Source: Pseudomonadota bacterium
Lineage (GTDB): Bacteria; Pseudomonadota; Gammaproteobacteria; Burkholderiales; Gallionellaceae
Reading direction: 5' to 3'
DNA: 12,811 bases
NCBI GenBank assembly: GCA_021783855.1
Contig: JAJXTL010000080.1
Coordinates: forward strand, 1-12,811
The notes under the pieces are model-generated. The model did not search any database. It was not told the DNA's origin and saw nothing but the letters and a program-made list of their open reading frames with translations. A program made the translations under genes and the position numbers. Of this stretch, positions 7,288 through 12,811 are shown piece after piece. How positions within the stretch are numbered: position 1 is the stretch's first letter; every line of letters starts with the position of its first letter.

Positions 7288-7332
7288 CTTGACGCCTCCC
7301 GAGTATATTAAGGCCTGCTAATTAACGTGTGC

Positions 7333-7361
7333 ATCTTACCCCTACCTGCCGTTGCTCACAA
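7333..7361 (-). promoter_or_regulatory. Predicted sigma-70 promoter of petABC
   Basis: On the minus strand TTGTGA (7356-7361, 4 of 6) and TAAGAT (7333-7338, 4 of 6) are 17 nt apart, giving a start near 7326 and a leader of about 39 nt. The match is moderate. Read-through from mrp is also possible because no clear terminator with a U-tract follows mrp. Confidence 0.4.
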
Positions 7362-7516
7362 TCAATATTGTTAGGACAAATGGGTTATATGAAAAGCGGA
7401 AAAATACGCCCAGAGAGTAACACTGTGGCGGCGCGCCTGAATATTAGCATAACCCGATAGGGTGAAAGGGATAATAGAGGAGTGTCGATAAGGCCTGAAA
7501 AGCACATATCCACGAA

Positions 7517-7549
7517 ATGCGGCTATCGTTTATGGATACGATGCCGCAT
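7517..7549. other. Strong stem-loop downstream of mrp
   Basis: ATGCGGC (7517-7523) pairs with GCCGCAT (7543-7549), and after one bulged base ATCGT (7525-7529) pairs with ACGAT (7538-7542), giving a 12-bp stem and an 8-nt loop. It begins 60 nt after the mrp stop. No T-run follows on either strand, so it is not a standard intrinsic terminator. It could be a weak terminator or a 3'-end stabilising structure. Confidence 0.5.
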
Positions 7550-7608
7550 CGGGAATCAACCCGTCTGACGAACAGGCTGAATAACTATTTGATTTGAAGC
7601 TGAAAAAA

Positions 7609-8700
7609 TCAGGTGCTCTGAACGACGATCTTCGGGAATACCGCACTGTGATCCTGCGCCATATCCGCCACCTTGACTGCGATGCGACGTGCAATCTGTT
7701 TGTAAACACGGGCGATATTGCCTTCCGGGTCGGCCACCACGGTTGGCGTGCCGGAGTCGGCCTGTTCGCGTATGCGTATATCCAGCGGCAGTCCACCCAA
7801 AAACTCGGTGTCATAATCGGCACACATTTTTTCACCGCCACCCGCGCCGAAGATATGCTCTTCATGGCCGCACTGGGTACAGATATGCGTGCTCATATTT
7901 TCAACGATACCGACGATCTTGATACCGACCTTCTCGAACATCTTGAGGCCTTTGCGAGCATCCAGCAGCGCGATATCCTGCGGCGTGGTCACGATCACAG
8001 CGCCCGTCACCGGCACGTTTTGCGCTAACGATAACTGGATGTCGCCCGTGCCGGGCGGCAAATCCACTACCAGATAGTCAAGATTATCCCATTTGGTCTG
8101 ATGCAGCAGCTGATCCAGTGCCTGCGTCACCATCGGGCCGCGCCAGATCATCGGCGTATCGGCATCGATCAGAAAACCGATGGACATGGCTTGCAGACCG
8201 TGGCTCATCATCGGCATCAGGCTCTTGCCATCGGCGGACTCAGGCTGTCCGGTGATACCCAGCATGGTAGGCTGCGACGGGCCGTATATATCGGCATCCA
8301 GCACCCCTACTCGCGCGCCTTCGGCTGCCAGCGCCAGCGCCAGATTGACAGCCGTAGTGCTCTTACCTACCCCGCCCTTGCCACTGGCCACGGCGATGAT
8401 ATTTTTCACGCCTTCGACCAGCTTCACACCGCGCTGCACCGCATGCGGCACCACCTTGCTCGACACGTTGACGCTGATCTTCCCTATACCCGGCAAAACG
8501 GACTTGAGATGCGACTCGACCATCGCCTGGATCTCGCTCCACACGCTTCTGGCAGGATAGCCCAGGAGAATATCGAGAGAAACATCAGCACCTGCGACCT
8601 TGATGTTTTTTACAGATTTTCCGCTGACAAAATCTTTTTTAGTATTGGGATCGATCAAATTCTTCAACGCGCCTTGCACTTCGGTTTCATTAAAACTCAT
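7609..8700 (-). CDS. apbC: Mrp/ApbC family iron-sulfur cluster carrier ATPase
   Basis: Mrp/ApbC/Ind1-type proteins are cytoplasmic P-loop ATPases that hold a 4Fe-4S cluster at a dimer interface and deliver it to target proteins. The 363-aa product has an N-terminal MIP18 (DUF59) domain (about 1-80), then the NTPase domain with Walker A 'SGKGGVGKS' (106-114), the 'DADIYGPSQP' switch I region (135-144) and the Walker B-like 'VVDLPPGTGD' (211-220). The cluster-binding C274-x-x-C277 pair follows. All key residues are present. GGGAG (8706-8710) lies 5 nt before the ATG. The gene follows the DUF971 gene on the same strand but has its own strong promoter overlapped by a probable IscR-type operator. 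Confidence 0.96.
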   Translation of the reverse strand: MSFNETEVQGALKNLIDPNTKKDFVSGKSVKNIKVAGADVSLDILLGYPARSVWSEIQAMVESHLKSVLPGIGKISVNVSSKVVPHAVQRGVKLVEGVKNIIAVASGKGGVGKSTTAVNLALALAAEGARVGVLDADIYGPSQPTMLGITGQPESADGKSLMPMMSHGLQAMSIGFLIDADTPMIWRGPMVTQALDQLLHQTKWDNLDYLVVDLPPGTGDIQLSLAQNVPVTGAVIVTTPQDIALLDARKGLKMFEKVGIKIVGIVENMSTHICTQCGHEEHIFGAGGGEKMCADYDTEFLGGLPLDIRIREQADSGTPTVVADPEGNIARVYKQIARRIAVKVADMAQDHSAVFPKIVVQST

Positions 8701-8737
8701 ACTTGCTCCCGGATTCAGATAAATAGTTCAGTTTAGG

Positions 8738-8767
8738 ATTATAAATTAAGTCGACTTAATTTGTCGG
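8738..8767 (-). promoter_or_regulatory. Predicted sigma-70 promoter of mrp/apbC
   Basis: On the minus strand a perfect TATAAT (8738-8743) lies 18 nt downstream of CCGACA (8762-8767, 4 of 6 matches to TTGACA). The start site would be near 8731, leaving a leader of about 30 nt. The -35 hexamer and most of the spacer are covered by the candidate operator at 8747-8771. Confidence 0.65.
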
Positions 8768-8771
8768 GTAT
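8747..8771. promoter_or_regulatory. Candidate IscR (type-1, Rrf2-family) operator
   Basis: Half-sites TAAGTCGACT and TGTCGGGTAT are separated by TAATT. Compared with the type-1 IscR consensus as I recall it from E. coli work (halves ATASYYGACT and AGTCRRSTAT, centre RWWWY), 21 of 25 positions fit (8/10, 4/5, 9/10). Type-1 sites are bound by 2Fe-2S IscR, which represses when clusters are plentiful. Its position over the -35 box suits repression. No iscR gene is in the window. Confidence 0.5.
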
Positions 8772-8777
8772 TTTCGC

Positions 8778-9140
8778 TCAACGAAGCGACTCTCGGCTGC
8801 CTCCCGCTGCCTCCAGTCGGTCAAGATAATCCTGCCACAACAAAGCCTGGTTTTTCCCCAGTTTGTACAGATATTCCCAGGTGTAAAGTCCTGTTTCATG
8901 ACCGTCATCAAAATTGATTTGCATCGCATAACTGCCGGCCGGCAATACACTACTCACCCCGACATTCTTTTTGCCGACTTGCAGCACCTCCTGCCCCGGG
9001 CCGTGTCCGCTGACATCAGCCGAGGGAGAATACACCCGCAACAATTCGTAAGGCAACTGAAAACACGCATCGTCGCTGAATGTGATTTCGAGCATGCGGG
9101 ACGTTTGATGCAATTTTATTTCTGTAGGTTGCTCTGACAT
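8778..9140 (-). CDS. DUF971 (GBBH-like N-terminal domain) protein
   Basis: The 120-aa product is a stand-alone copy of the domain found at the N-terminus of gamma-butyrobetaine hydroxylase and at the C-terminus of plant HCF101. Recognisable blocks are 'LPYELLRVYSPSADVSGHG' (29-47) and 'INFDDGHETGLYTWEYL' (75-91), both strongly conserved in this family. The open frame extends upstream to 9236, but the ATG at 9140 has AAAGGA just upstream and gives the usual family length. It lies 25 nt after the cysteine-rich gene and 77 bp before mrp, on the same strand. A role in iron-sulfur cluster transfer is inferred from context and domain fusions. The exact biochemical function is unknown. Confidence 0.88.
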   Translation of the reverse strand: MSEQPTEIKLHQTSRMLEITFSDDACFQLPYELLRVYSPSADVSGHGPGQEVLQVGKKNVGVSSVLPAGSYAMQINFDDGHETGLYTWEYLYKLGKNQALLWQDYLDRLEAAGGSRESLR

Positions 9141-9165
9141 AGTTTCCTTTGCGACTGTTAGTTGA

Positions 9166-9594
9166 TTATCGGGGTTTGAAATGGATATTAGCCAGACGAA
9201 CGATTTCCGAATAAGGAAAATCGGCCAATTCGCCAAACCTCTGCTGTGCCTGCCTCAACAAGCCTGCGACATCCCGCACCTCGTCGCCGTCATCCATCAC
9301 CCGTTGCAGACCTTTCAAACCGCCACATTGCATGCGCATCTCCTGTGCATGCGGCAACGGCCCGTCAATATGCACTTTACCCAGTGCAAAATTGAAATTG
9401 TGTCGCAACAAGTCTCGCAACACAAGACAGCGTTCATGCTCTTCAGCGCTGCTACAGGTCACCAGTTCACGCTCGGCTATGTTGCGCTTTTCGGAGATCG
9501 CGCAACCCGCGCAACGGGTCAAGATGCTTTTTGCAAACGGACAGGCGCGTCCATGTAACCCTGCCAACCGCTGGCGGAAGGCAGACTCATCCAT
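9166..9594 (-). CDS. Cysteine-rich conserved-type protein of unknown function, possible metal or Fe-S binder
   Basis: The 142-aa product has no signal peptide and no membrane helix, so it is probably cytoplasmic. The N-terminal third has a dense cysteine pattern: C18, C28, C31, C47 and C56 (spacing C-x9-C-x2-C-x15-C-x8-C), with another, C90, in 'MQCGG'. The block 'ACPFAKSILTRCAGC' followed by 'NIAERELVTC' looks like a ligand cluster for iron-sulfur or zinc. The rest is helical and charged. I do not recognise a named family. The start ATG at 9594 has only a weak ribosome site and lies 5 nt after the stop of the 75-aa gene, so translation is probably coupled. The neighbours (CDGSH, DUF971, Mrp) favour an iron-sulfur role. 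Confidence 0.78.
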   Translation of the reverse strand: MDESAFRQRLAGLHGRACPFAKSILTRCAGCAISEKRNIAERELVTCSSAEEHERCLVLRDLLRHNFNFALGKVHIDGPLPHAQEMRMQCGGLKGLQRVMDDGDEVRDVAGLLRQAQQRFGELADFPYSEIVRLANIHFKPR

Positions 9595-9599
9595 GTAAT

Positions 9600-9827
9600 T
9601 TACTCGTCATCCGGACCGGGCGCGGCAACGCGCACTTCGTTGAGCAAGTCTTCCGCCTGTAACTCGCTTTCCGCATGTATCATCTTGATGACCGCAGCCG
9701 AATTCTCAGGCAATTCGACGCGCAACTGCTTGACTCTGGCTGAAGCCTCGCGATAGGTTTCATGCTGTTCGAGATTTTTCAGCAGTTTGATCGGCTGCTC
9801 GGTAATCTGATAAATAAAATAAGGCAT
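9600..9827 (-). CDS. Small (75 aa) acidic protein of unknown function
   Basis: The product begins 'MPYFIYQITEQPIKLLKNL', a beta-strand-like start followed by helical, charged sequence ('YREASARVKQLR') and an acidic tail 'GPDDE'. It has no cysteine, signal peptide or membrane segment. Similar small proteins with the same opening exist in betaproteobacteria as far as I recall, but I know no function. AGGA (9833-9836) is 5 nt before the ATG. It is 27 nt after the ankyrin gene and 5 nt before the cysteine-rich gene, so it is almost certainly cotranscribed with them. Confidence 0.78.
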   Translation of the reverse strand: MPYFIYQITEQPIKLLKNLEQHETYREASARVKQLRVELPENSAAVIKMIHAESELQAEDLLNEVRVAAPGPDDE

Positions 9828-9854
9828 TGGATTCCTGTTTAAATACGCGTTAAA

Positions 9855-10427
9855 TTAAGCGCTGGGCCGTTTCAAAAAAGTGATGACATTGGAACCCGGC
9901 GCATTTTTGCTCTCACAGCTACCCTCCCCGAGACCGGAAATCTGTTCGGCCTCATGCAACAGGTTGACGACATCCACATAATGCTTCTGCTTGACCATCA
10001 TCAGCGCAGTGAAACCGCCTTCATTTTTCGCCAGCACGTCGGCGCCGGCCTTCAGCAGCACTTCAACCACCGCCGTCTCACCATAACCCGCCGCCAGCAT
10101 CAACGGGCGCACACCATAGCTGATCGCCGCTTCGATGTTCGCCCCGGCGTCAATCAGCGCCTGTGCGACATCTGCAAAACCGCGATTTTGTTCTGCATTG
10201 AAGACGGAACGGCTGAGTGCCGACCATCCGCGTTCATCCTGTAAATTGACATCCGCACCGGACTCGATGAGCGCCGCGACCATGCCGAGATTGCCGACGG
10301 ACGCTGCCAGCATCAACAACGTCGACCCCTCCTCGTCGCGTGAATTGACATCGGCTCCGGCAAGCAACATCCGCTTTACTTCGGCAACATTGCCCGCTTT
10401 AACTGCTTCGACTAATTGTGCGCCCAT
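9855..10427 (-). CDS. Ankyrin-repeat protein
   Basis: The 190-aa product is mostly ankyrin repeats, which make a curved scaffold for protein-protein contacts. About five units can be counted: roughly 1-33, 34-66, 67-104 (with a short insert), 105-137 and a partial one to about 162. Hallmark pieces are 'LLAGADVNSRDEEGSTLLMLAA', 'LIESGADVNLQDERGWSAL' and 'LLKAGADVLAKNEGGFTALM', separated by other sequence. The last 28 residues are a non-repeat tail ending 'NVITFLKRPSA'. No signal peptide is present, so it is probably cytoplasmic. AGAGGA precedes the ATG at 10427. Its partner is unknown; position within the redox gene run suggests an interaction with one of its neighbours, but this is inference. 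Confidence 0.9.
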   Translation of the reverse strand: MGAQLVEAVKAGNVAEVKRMLLAGADVNSRDEEGSTLLMLAASVGNLGMVAALIESGADVNLQDERGWSALSRSVFNAEQNRGFADVAQALIDAGANIEAAISYGVRPLMLAAGYGETAVVEVLLKAGADVLAKNEGGFTALMMVKQKHYVDVVNLLHEAEQISGLGEGSCESKNAPGSNVITFLKRPSA

Positions 10428-10455
10428 AACAAATCCTCTCTTACCTGTCTTAAAA

Positions 10456-11352
10456 CTATTTCTGAACCGTTTTCTGCAATGCGTTACGGATTGCGTCCGG
10501 CGACTTCATGATGTTCATGAAGCTGTTCTTACCCATCATGCTCAAGTCCGGGAAATCGATCGCGATACGAAAACGGGCGTACAACGCATACACCTTGTCG
10601 CCTGACACCAGCACCTCATAGGGAAGGTGCGCAGTTGCTTTGAGGTCGCGAAAATCGATCTCGTTCATGATGAAATGATCGTCCATGTATTTGTTATCGC
10701 CGCTGCCTTTCATCGCCACGCCGAACACACTCTCCTTCTTGCCGGGAATATCGACGCGATACACTTTGGAGACACCGTTCTTGTTGTTTGACAACTTCGC
10801 ATCGACCGCTTGCACAGCTTCTTCATAGCTGCCATATTCTGCCAGCAGGCTGGGGTCAGTAAAATATTCCATGCCGAACATGTAATGATATTTGCGTGCC
10901 TGCTTCGCCGTCATACCCGTCACCGCACCGAACTCTTCGACTTTGCCCAACACGCTCGCCAGATGTGCTGCCACACCGCTCAAATCCCCTTCCATACGGT
11001 AAACATTGGCCATATACACAGGATTGGTATAACTGACCTGCACCTCTTTGCCGACTTCGGTGATTGCAACACGCTGCACCGCGCCATACCCGCCATTTTC
11101 CGAGGCTGCGGCATTTTTCTTCAATTCGTCGTTGGTGACGATGATGATGTCAGCGCCGGCATAAGGTGCATATTCACCGACCACCGTAAAACCGCCGCCC
11201 GTCAGTGCCGCCTTTACCTGGACAGACTTTTCAGCTACTGTCCCTGCACCCTTCGAGGCCAGCACAAAAGGTTTCAGCAACGCATCTGCCGCCTGTGCAC
11301 CCATTGTGACCGATACCAGCAGTACTGATAGCAACATACTTTTAAAGTTCAT
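10456..11352 (-). CDS. Exported protein of unknown function (298 aa)
   Basis: The frame opens further upstream (11442), but GGGAGG (11357-11362) sits just before the ATG at 11352 and the following residues form a clean signal peptide ('MNFKSMLLSVLLVSVTMGAQA', cleavage after 21), so this start is chosen. The mature protein is periplasmic, has no cysteine and no membrane helix. The first half (about 22-140) looks like an alpha/beta domain with 'GGGFTVVGEYAPYAGADIII' (51-70) and the notable motif 'TNPVYMANVYRM' (109-120). This is faintly reminiscent of DUF302-type proteins, but not enough to assign. The second half contains 'MFGMEYF' and a C-terminal domain rich in beta-strands. The CDGSH gene ends 61 nt upstream and the ankyrin gene begins 28 nt downstream. 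Function unknown. Confidence 0.85.
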   Translation of the reverse strand: MNFKSMLLSVLLVSVTMGAQAADALLKPFVLASKGAGTVAEKSVQVKAALTGGGFTVVGEYAPYAGADIIIVTNDELKKNAAASENGGYGAVQRVAITEVGKEVQVSYTNPVYMANVYRMEGDLSGVAAHLASVLGKVEEFGAVTGMTAKQARKYHYMFGMEYFTDPSLLAEYGSYEEAVQAVDAKLSNNKNGVSKVYRVDIPGKKESVFGVAMKGSGDNKYMDDHFIMNEIDFRDLKATAHLPYEVLVSGDKVYALYARFRIAIDFPDLSMMGKNSFMNIMKSPDAIRNALQKTVQK

Positions 11353-11413
11353 CATGCCTCCCATGGTTGAATTGCAGAAAATATTTAAAGCCTGCTCAAA
11401 GCAATGAAACGCG

Positions 11414-11656
11414 CTAGTCTTCCAGCTTGTTGTGTGCACCATCGCAAAAAGGTTTTTTCAATGTCGCCTTGCAACCGCATAGCCAGACCTTGGTTTTTTC
11501 CGCCAAAGTGAATTTTTCAGGGACAAATTGGCTGCCGCTGTGAGCCCCGTCGCAGAATGGCTGAGTTTTTGATTTTCCACAGGAACACCACCAATACTCA
11601 CCGGCTTCCAGCTCCAGCACGTAAGGTGCACGCTGAGCACACACTGCTTTATCCAT
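11414..11656 (-). CDS. Tandem CDGSH iron-sulfur domain protein
   Basis: The 80-aa product carries two CDGSH modules, each of which binds a redox-active 2Fe-2S cluster with three Cys and one His. Module 1 ligands are C24, C26, C35 and H39 ('CDGAH'); module 2 ligands are C60, C62, C71 and H75 ('CDGAH'). Both have Ala for the usual Ser, a common variant. The layout matches the class of small soluble bacterial proteins with two fused CDGSH units, related to mitochondrial Miner2. No transmembrane anchor is present. GGGAG (11663-11667) lies 6 nt before the ATG. The miniature element at 11678-11819 separates it from the upstream reductase gene, with which it was probably once tightly linked. Confidence 0.95.
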   Translation of the reverse strand: MDKAVCAQRAPYVLELEAGEYWWCSCGKSKTQPFCDGAHSGSQFVPEKFTLAEKTKVWLCGCKATLKKPFCDGAHNKLED

Positions 11657-11677
11657 TTTCTTCTCCCTTGAGGTTAT

Positions 11678-11819
11678 TTAAGGTAGCACTGATTTATTCT
11701 CCTTTGTCATTCCGAATCTCTTGCTTTTACTCGGGATAAACTCCGTGAGGAATCTTTATAAATCAAGTCGTCAGATTTCCCGCTTTGCTCGAAATGACAA
11801 TAAATCAGCGTTTACTTAA
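11678..11819. mobile_element. 142-bp miniature inverted-repeat element with target duplication
   Basis: The 21-bp ends (11678-11698 and the reverse complement of 11799-11819) match at 17 positions, with a perfect CTGATTTATT core. The element is flanked on both sides by GTTAT (11673-11677 and 11820-11824), consistent with a 5-bp target duplication. Just inside are inverted TGTCATT/AATGACA (11705-11711, 11793-11799). The interior (about 11704-11800) resembles a degenerate copy of the known palindromic repeat 'TTGTCATTCCGAG...GAGGAATCT'. There is no open reading frame for a transposase. Confidence 0.7.
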
Positions 11820-11820
11820 G

Positions 11821-12811
11821 TTATTTGACTACGTTCACAGAAACTCGCGTCTTGGGCAACCCCAGACCTAAAAAAAACTGCTCTGCAATAAGCAACGCAG
11901 ACTCCGGCCCGGCAAGATAGATATCGCCTTCAATCAAACCGTCATCACTGTCGACTATTTTTCCCAACTGCTGCTGCAAGTGCGCTTCTCGGTTACCCGT
12001 TGCAGCACGTAAATCGAAACCGGCGATATGCTCCAGATAGTGAAAATTATCCAGCGCATCGGCCCAGGCGCGCACCACGTTCGGCATATAAATATTTTCC
12101 TGAGTTGAGCCTATCCAGTGCAAATGAATATTCTCCACATTCAAAGACATGGCATGTTCGATCAGGCTTTTTATCGGTGCAAACCCGCCGTCGAATGCAA
12201 AGAAATACAACGCGCGCGGCGACTTTTCATGCAGAATGAATTCGCCTTGCGGCCCTTCCAGCTCAACCGATTCGTGCACCTTGAGACGGTCAAAAACATA
12301 ATCCGAGAACAGATTGCCATGCTGGCGGCGCACATGAAACAGCACGTTGCGATCATCGCAGGGACAGCTGGCAATAGGCAGATCGGCAACGAAGGACTCT
12401 CCAACCCGCAGGGTCACGCTCTGCCCTGCGAGAAAACGTAAACGCTGGCTGCGCGGTGTCTGCACGTGCAGCAACAGCATGTCCTGCGCGAGCGCATCGA
12501 TGGTTTTGACCGTAGCGGTTATTTGCTGGAAAGGAATATCCTGCACGCTACCTGCAACGACGGCTTCGATTACGACATCGCTGACCGCAGTATTGCTGCA
12601 TAATAAAACAAAGCCCTGACTCTTATCCGCTTCGGAAATAACGAAATCGTGATGACGCGTTTTTTTGACCTGACCCGAAACGACTCTGGCCTTACAGAGA
12701 CCGCAATTGCCGCCGCTGCATCCATAATTGAGCGGTATGCCGGCCCGCATGGCCGCCTCCAGCAAAGTATCCTGCCCTTCGAGCAAAAAATCATGCCCGC
12801 TGGGCAACACG
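11821..12811 (-). CDS. Ferredoxin-reductase-like protein: 2Fe-2S domain plus FNR-type flavin/NAD domains (N-terminus outside window)
   Basis: About 330 residues are visible; the frame runs off the right edge and, by comparison with the family, roughly the first 5-10 residues are missing. The N-terminal plant-type ferredoxin domain has cluster ligands C31, C36, C39 and C71 ('CSGGNCGLC', then 'LLC'; numbering from position 12810). An FNR-like FAD domain (about 95-192) and an NAD-binding-like domain (about 195-329, with 'DIYLAGPESALLIAEQFF') follow. The order is that of CDP-6-deoxyglucoseen reductase and phenol hydroxylase reductase-type proteins. Unusually, the flavin motif R-x-Y-[ST] is replaced by 'DLPI' (143-146), and the pyridine-nucleotide loop usually like 'GTGFAPIKS' reads 'DGGFAPIKS'. 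Substrate and partner are unknown. Its stop codon lies within the target duplication of the neighbouring element. Confidence 0.88.
   Translation of the reverse strand, partial: VLPSGHDFLLEGQDTLLEAAMRAGIPLNYGCSGGNCGLCKARVVSGQVKKTRHHDFVISEADKSQGFVLLCSNTAVSDVVIEAVVAGSVQDIPFQQITATVKTIDALAQDMLLLHVQTPRSQRLRFLAGQSVTLRVGESFVADLPIASCPCDDRNVLFHVRRQHGNLFSDYVFDRLKVHESVELEGPQGEFILHEKSPRALYFFAFDGGFAPIKSLIEHAMSLNVENIHLHWIGSTQENIYMPNVVRAWADALDNFHYLEHIAGFDLRAATGNREAHLQQQLGKIVDSDDGLIEGDIYLAGPESALLIAEQFFLGLGLPKTRVSVNVVK

Larger units (their letters stand above)
7288..7608. other. Intergenic region between mrp and petA
   Basis: No convincing gene is seen. The strip contains the likely pet promoter (7333-7361), a strong stem-loop at 7517-7549, and a second possible minus-strand extended -10 (TGCTAATAT, with TAATAT at 7441-7446) without a good -35. 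A 9-base direct repeat TAAGGCCTG occurs at 7309-7317 and 7489-7497. Its meaning is unclear. Confidence 0.55.

Noticed and set aside
7309..7497. Direct repeat TAAGGCCTG at 7309-7317 and 7489-7497 as transposon flanks
   Set aside because: There are no inverted ends inside the interval and nine bases is short; it is noted only as an intergenic repeat.
8101..8736. 211-codon plus-strand frame
   Set aside because: Antisense to mrp, with no recognisable domain and no ribosome site.
9141..9236. Upstream extension of the DUF971 protein
   Set aside because: The extra 32 residues run into the end of the cysteine-rich gene, are not typical of the family, and the ATG at 9140 has a ribosome site.
1..12811. 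CRISPR arrays, tRNA or rRNA genes, phage or toxin-antitoxin and defence genes
   Set aside because: No regularly spaced repeats, cloverleaf-like sequences or recognisable defence proteins were seen on either strand.

Overview
The window looks like chromosomal DNA of a betaproteobacterium, possibly of the Nitrosomonadales/Gallionellaceae type. This is inferred from gene content and protein flavour (petA-petB-petC order, a small c551/c552-type cytochrome, the neighbourhood of an Mrp ATPase and a DUF971 protein). No rRNA or other taxonomic marker is present. Almost everything is on the minus strand; only the glycine-rich 3' end of a probable RNA helicase gene at the left edge is on the plus strand.

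Layout, left to right. 2-478 (+): glycine/arginine-rich tail of a probable DEAD-box helicase. 500-535: perfect bidirectional terminator. 551-1225 (-): serine-rich repeat protein of unknown function. 1426-1449: terminator. 1471-1785 (-): periplasmic cytochrome c. 1786-2142: gene-poor strip with remnants of small transposon-like repeats. 2143-4611 (-): glycogen phosphorylase with its own promoter. 4729-4785: terminator. 4865-7287 (-): petABC, the complete cytochrome bc1 complex. 7288-7608: intergenic region with the likely pet promoter. 7609-8700 (-): Mrp/ApbC iron-sulfur carrier ATPase. 8778-11656 (-): a run of six small genes, transcribed from CDGSH protein through an exported unknown, an ankyrin protein, a 75-aa unknown and a cysteine-rich unknown to a DUF971 protein. 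11678-11819: miniature transposon-like element. 11821-12811 (-): ferredoxin-reductase-like protein, cut by the right edge.

The common theme on the right is iron-sulfur and redox chemistry: a tandem CDGSH protein, a 2Fe-2S flavoreductase-like protein, a cysteine-rich unknown, the DUF971 protein beside Mrp (the two parts joined in plant HCF101), and then the Rieske/cytochrome bc1 complex. The mrp promoter has a perfect TATAAT box, and its -35 region is overlapped by a sequence matching the type-1 IscR operator at 21 of 25 positions, which would tie the carrier to iron-sulfur status.

The clearest structural event is the 142-bp element at 11678-11819. It has 21-bp terminal inverted repeats and a 5-bp GTTAT target duplication, and it sits at the stop codon of the reductase gene. 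Removing it leaves the reductase and CDGSH genes only 17 nt apart, so it appears to have split an operon. I see no CRISPR array, phage, tRNA or defence system, and no clear case for a wholly new multi-gene system. The best candidates for undescribed biology are the small iron-sulfur-themed gene run and its unknown members.
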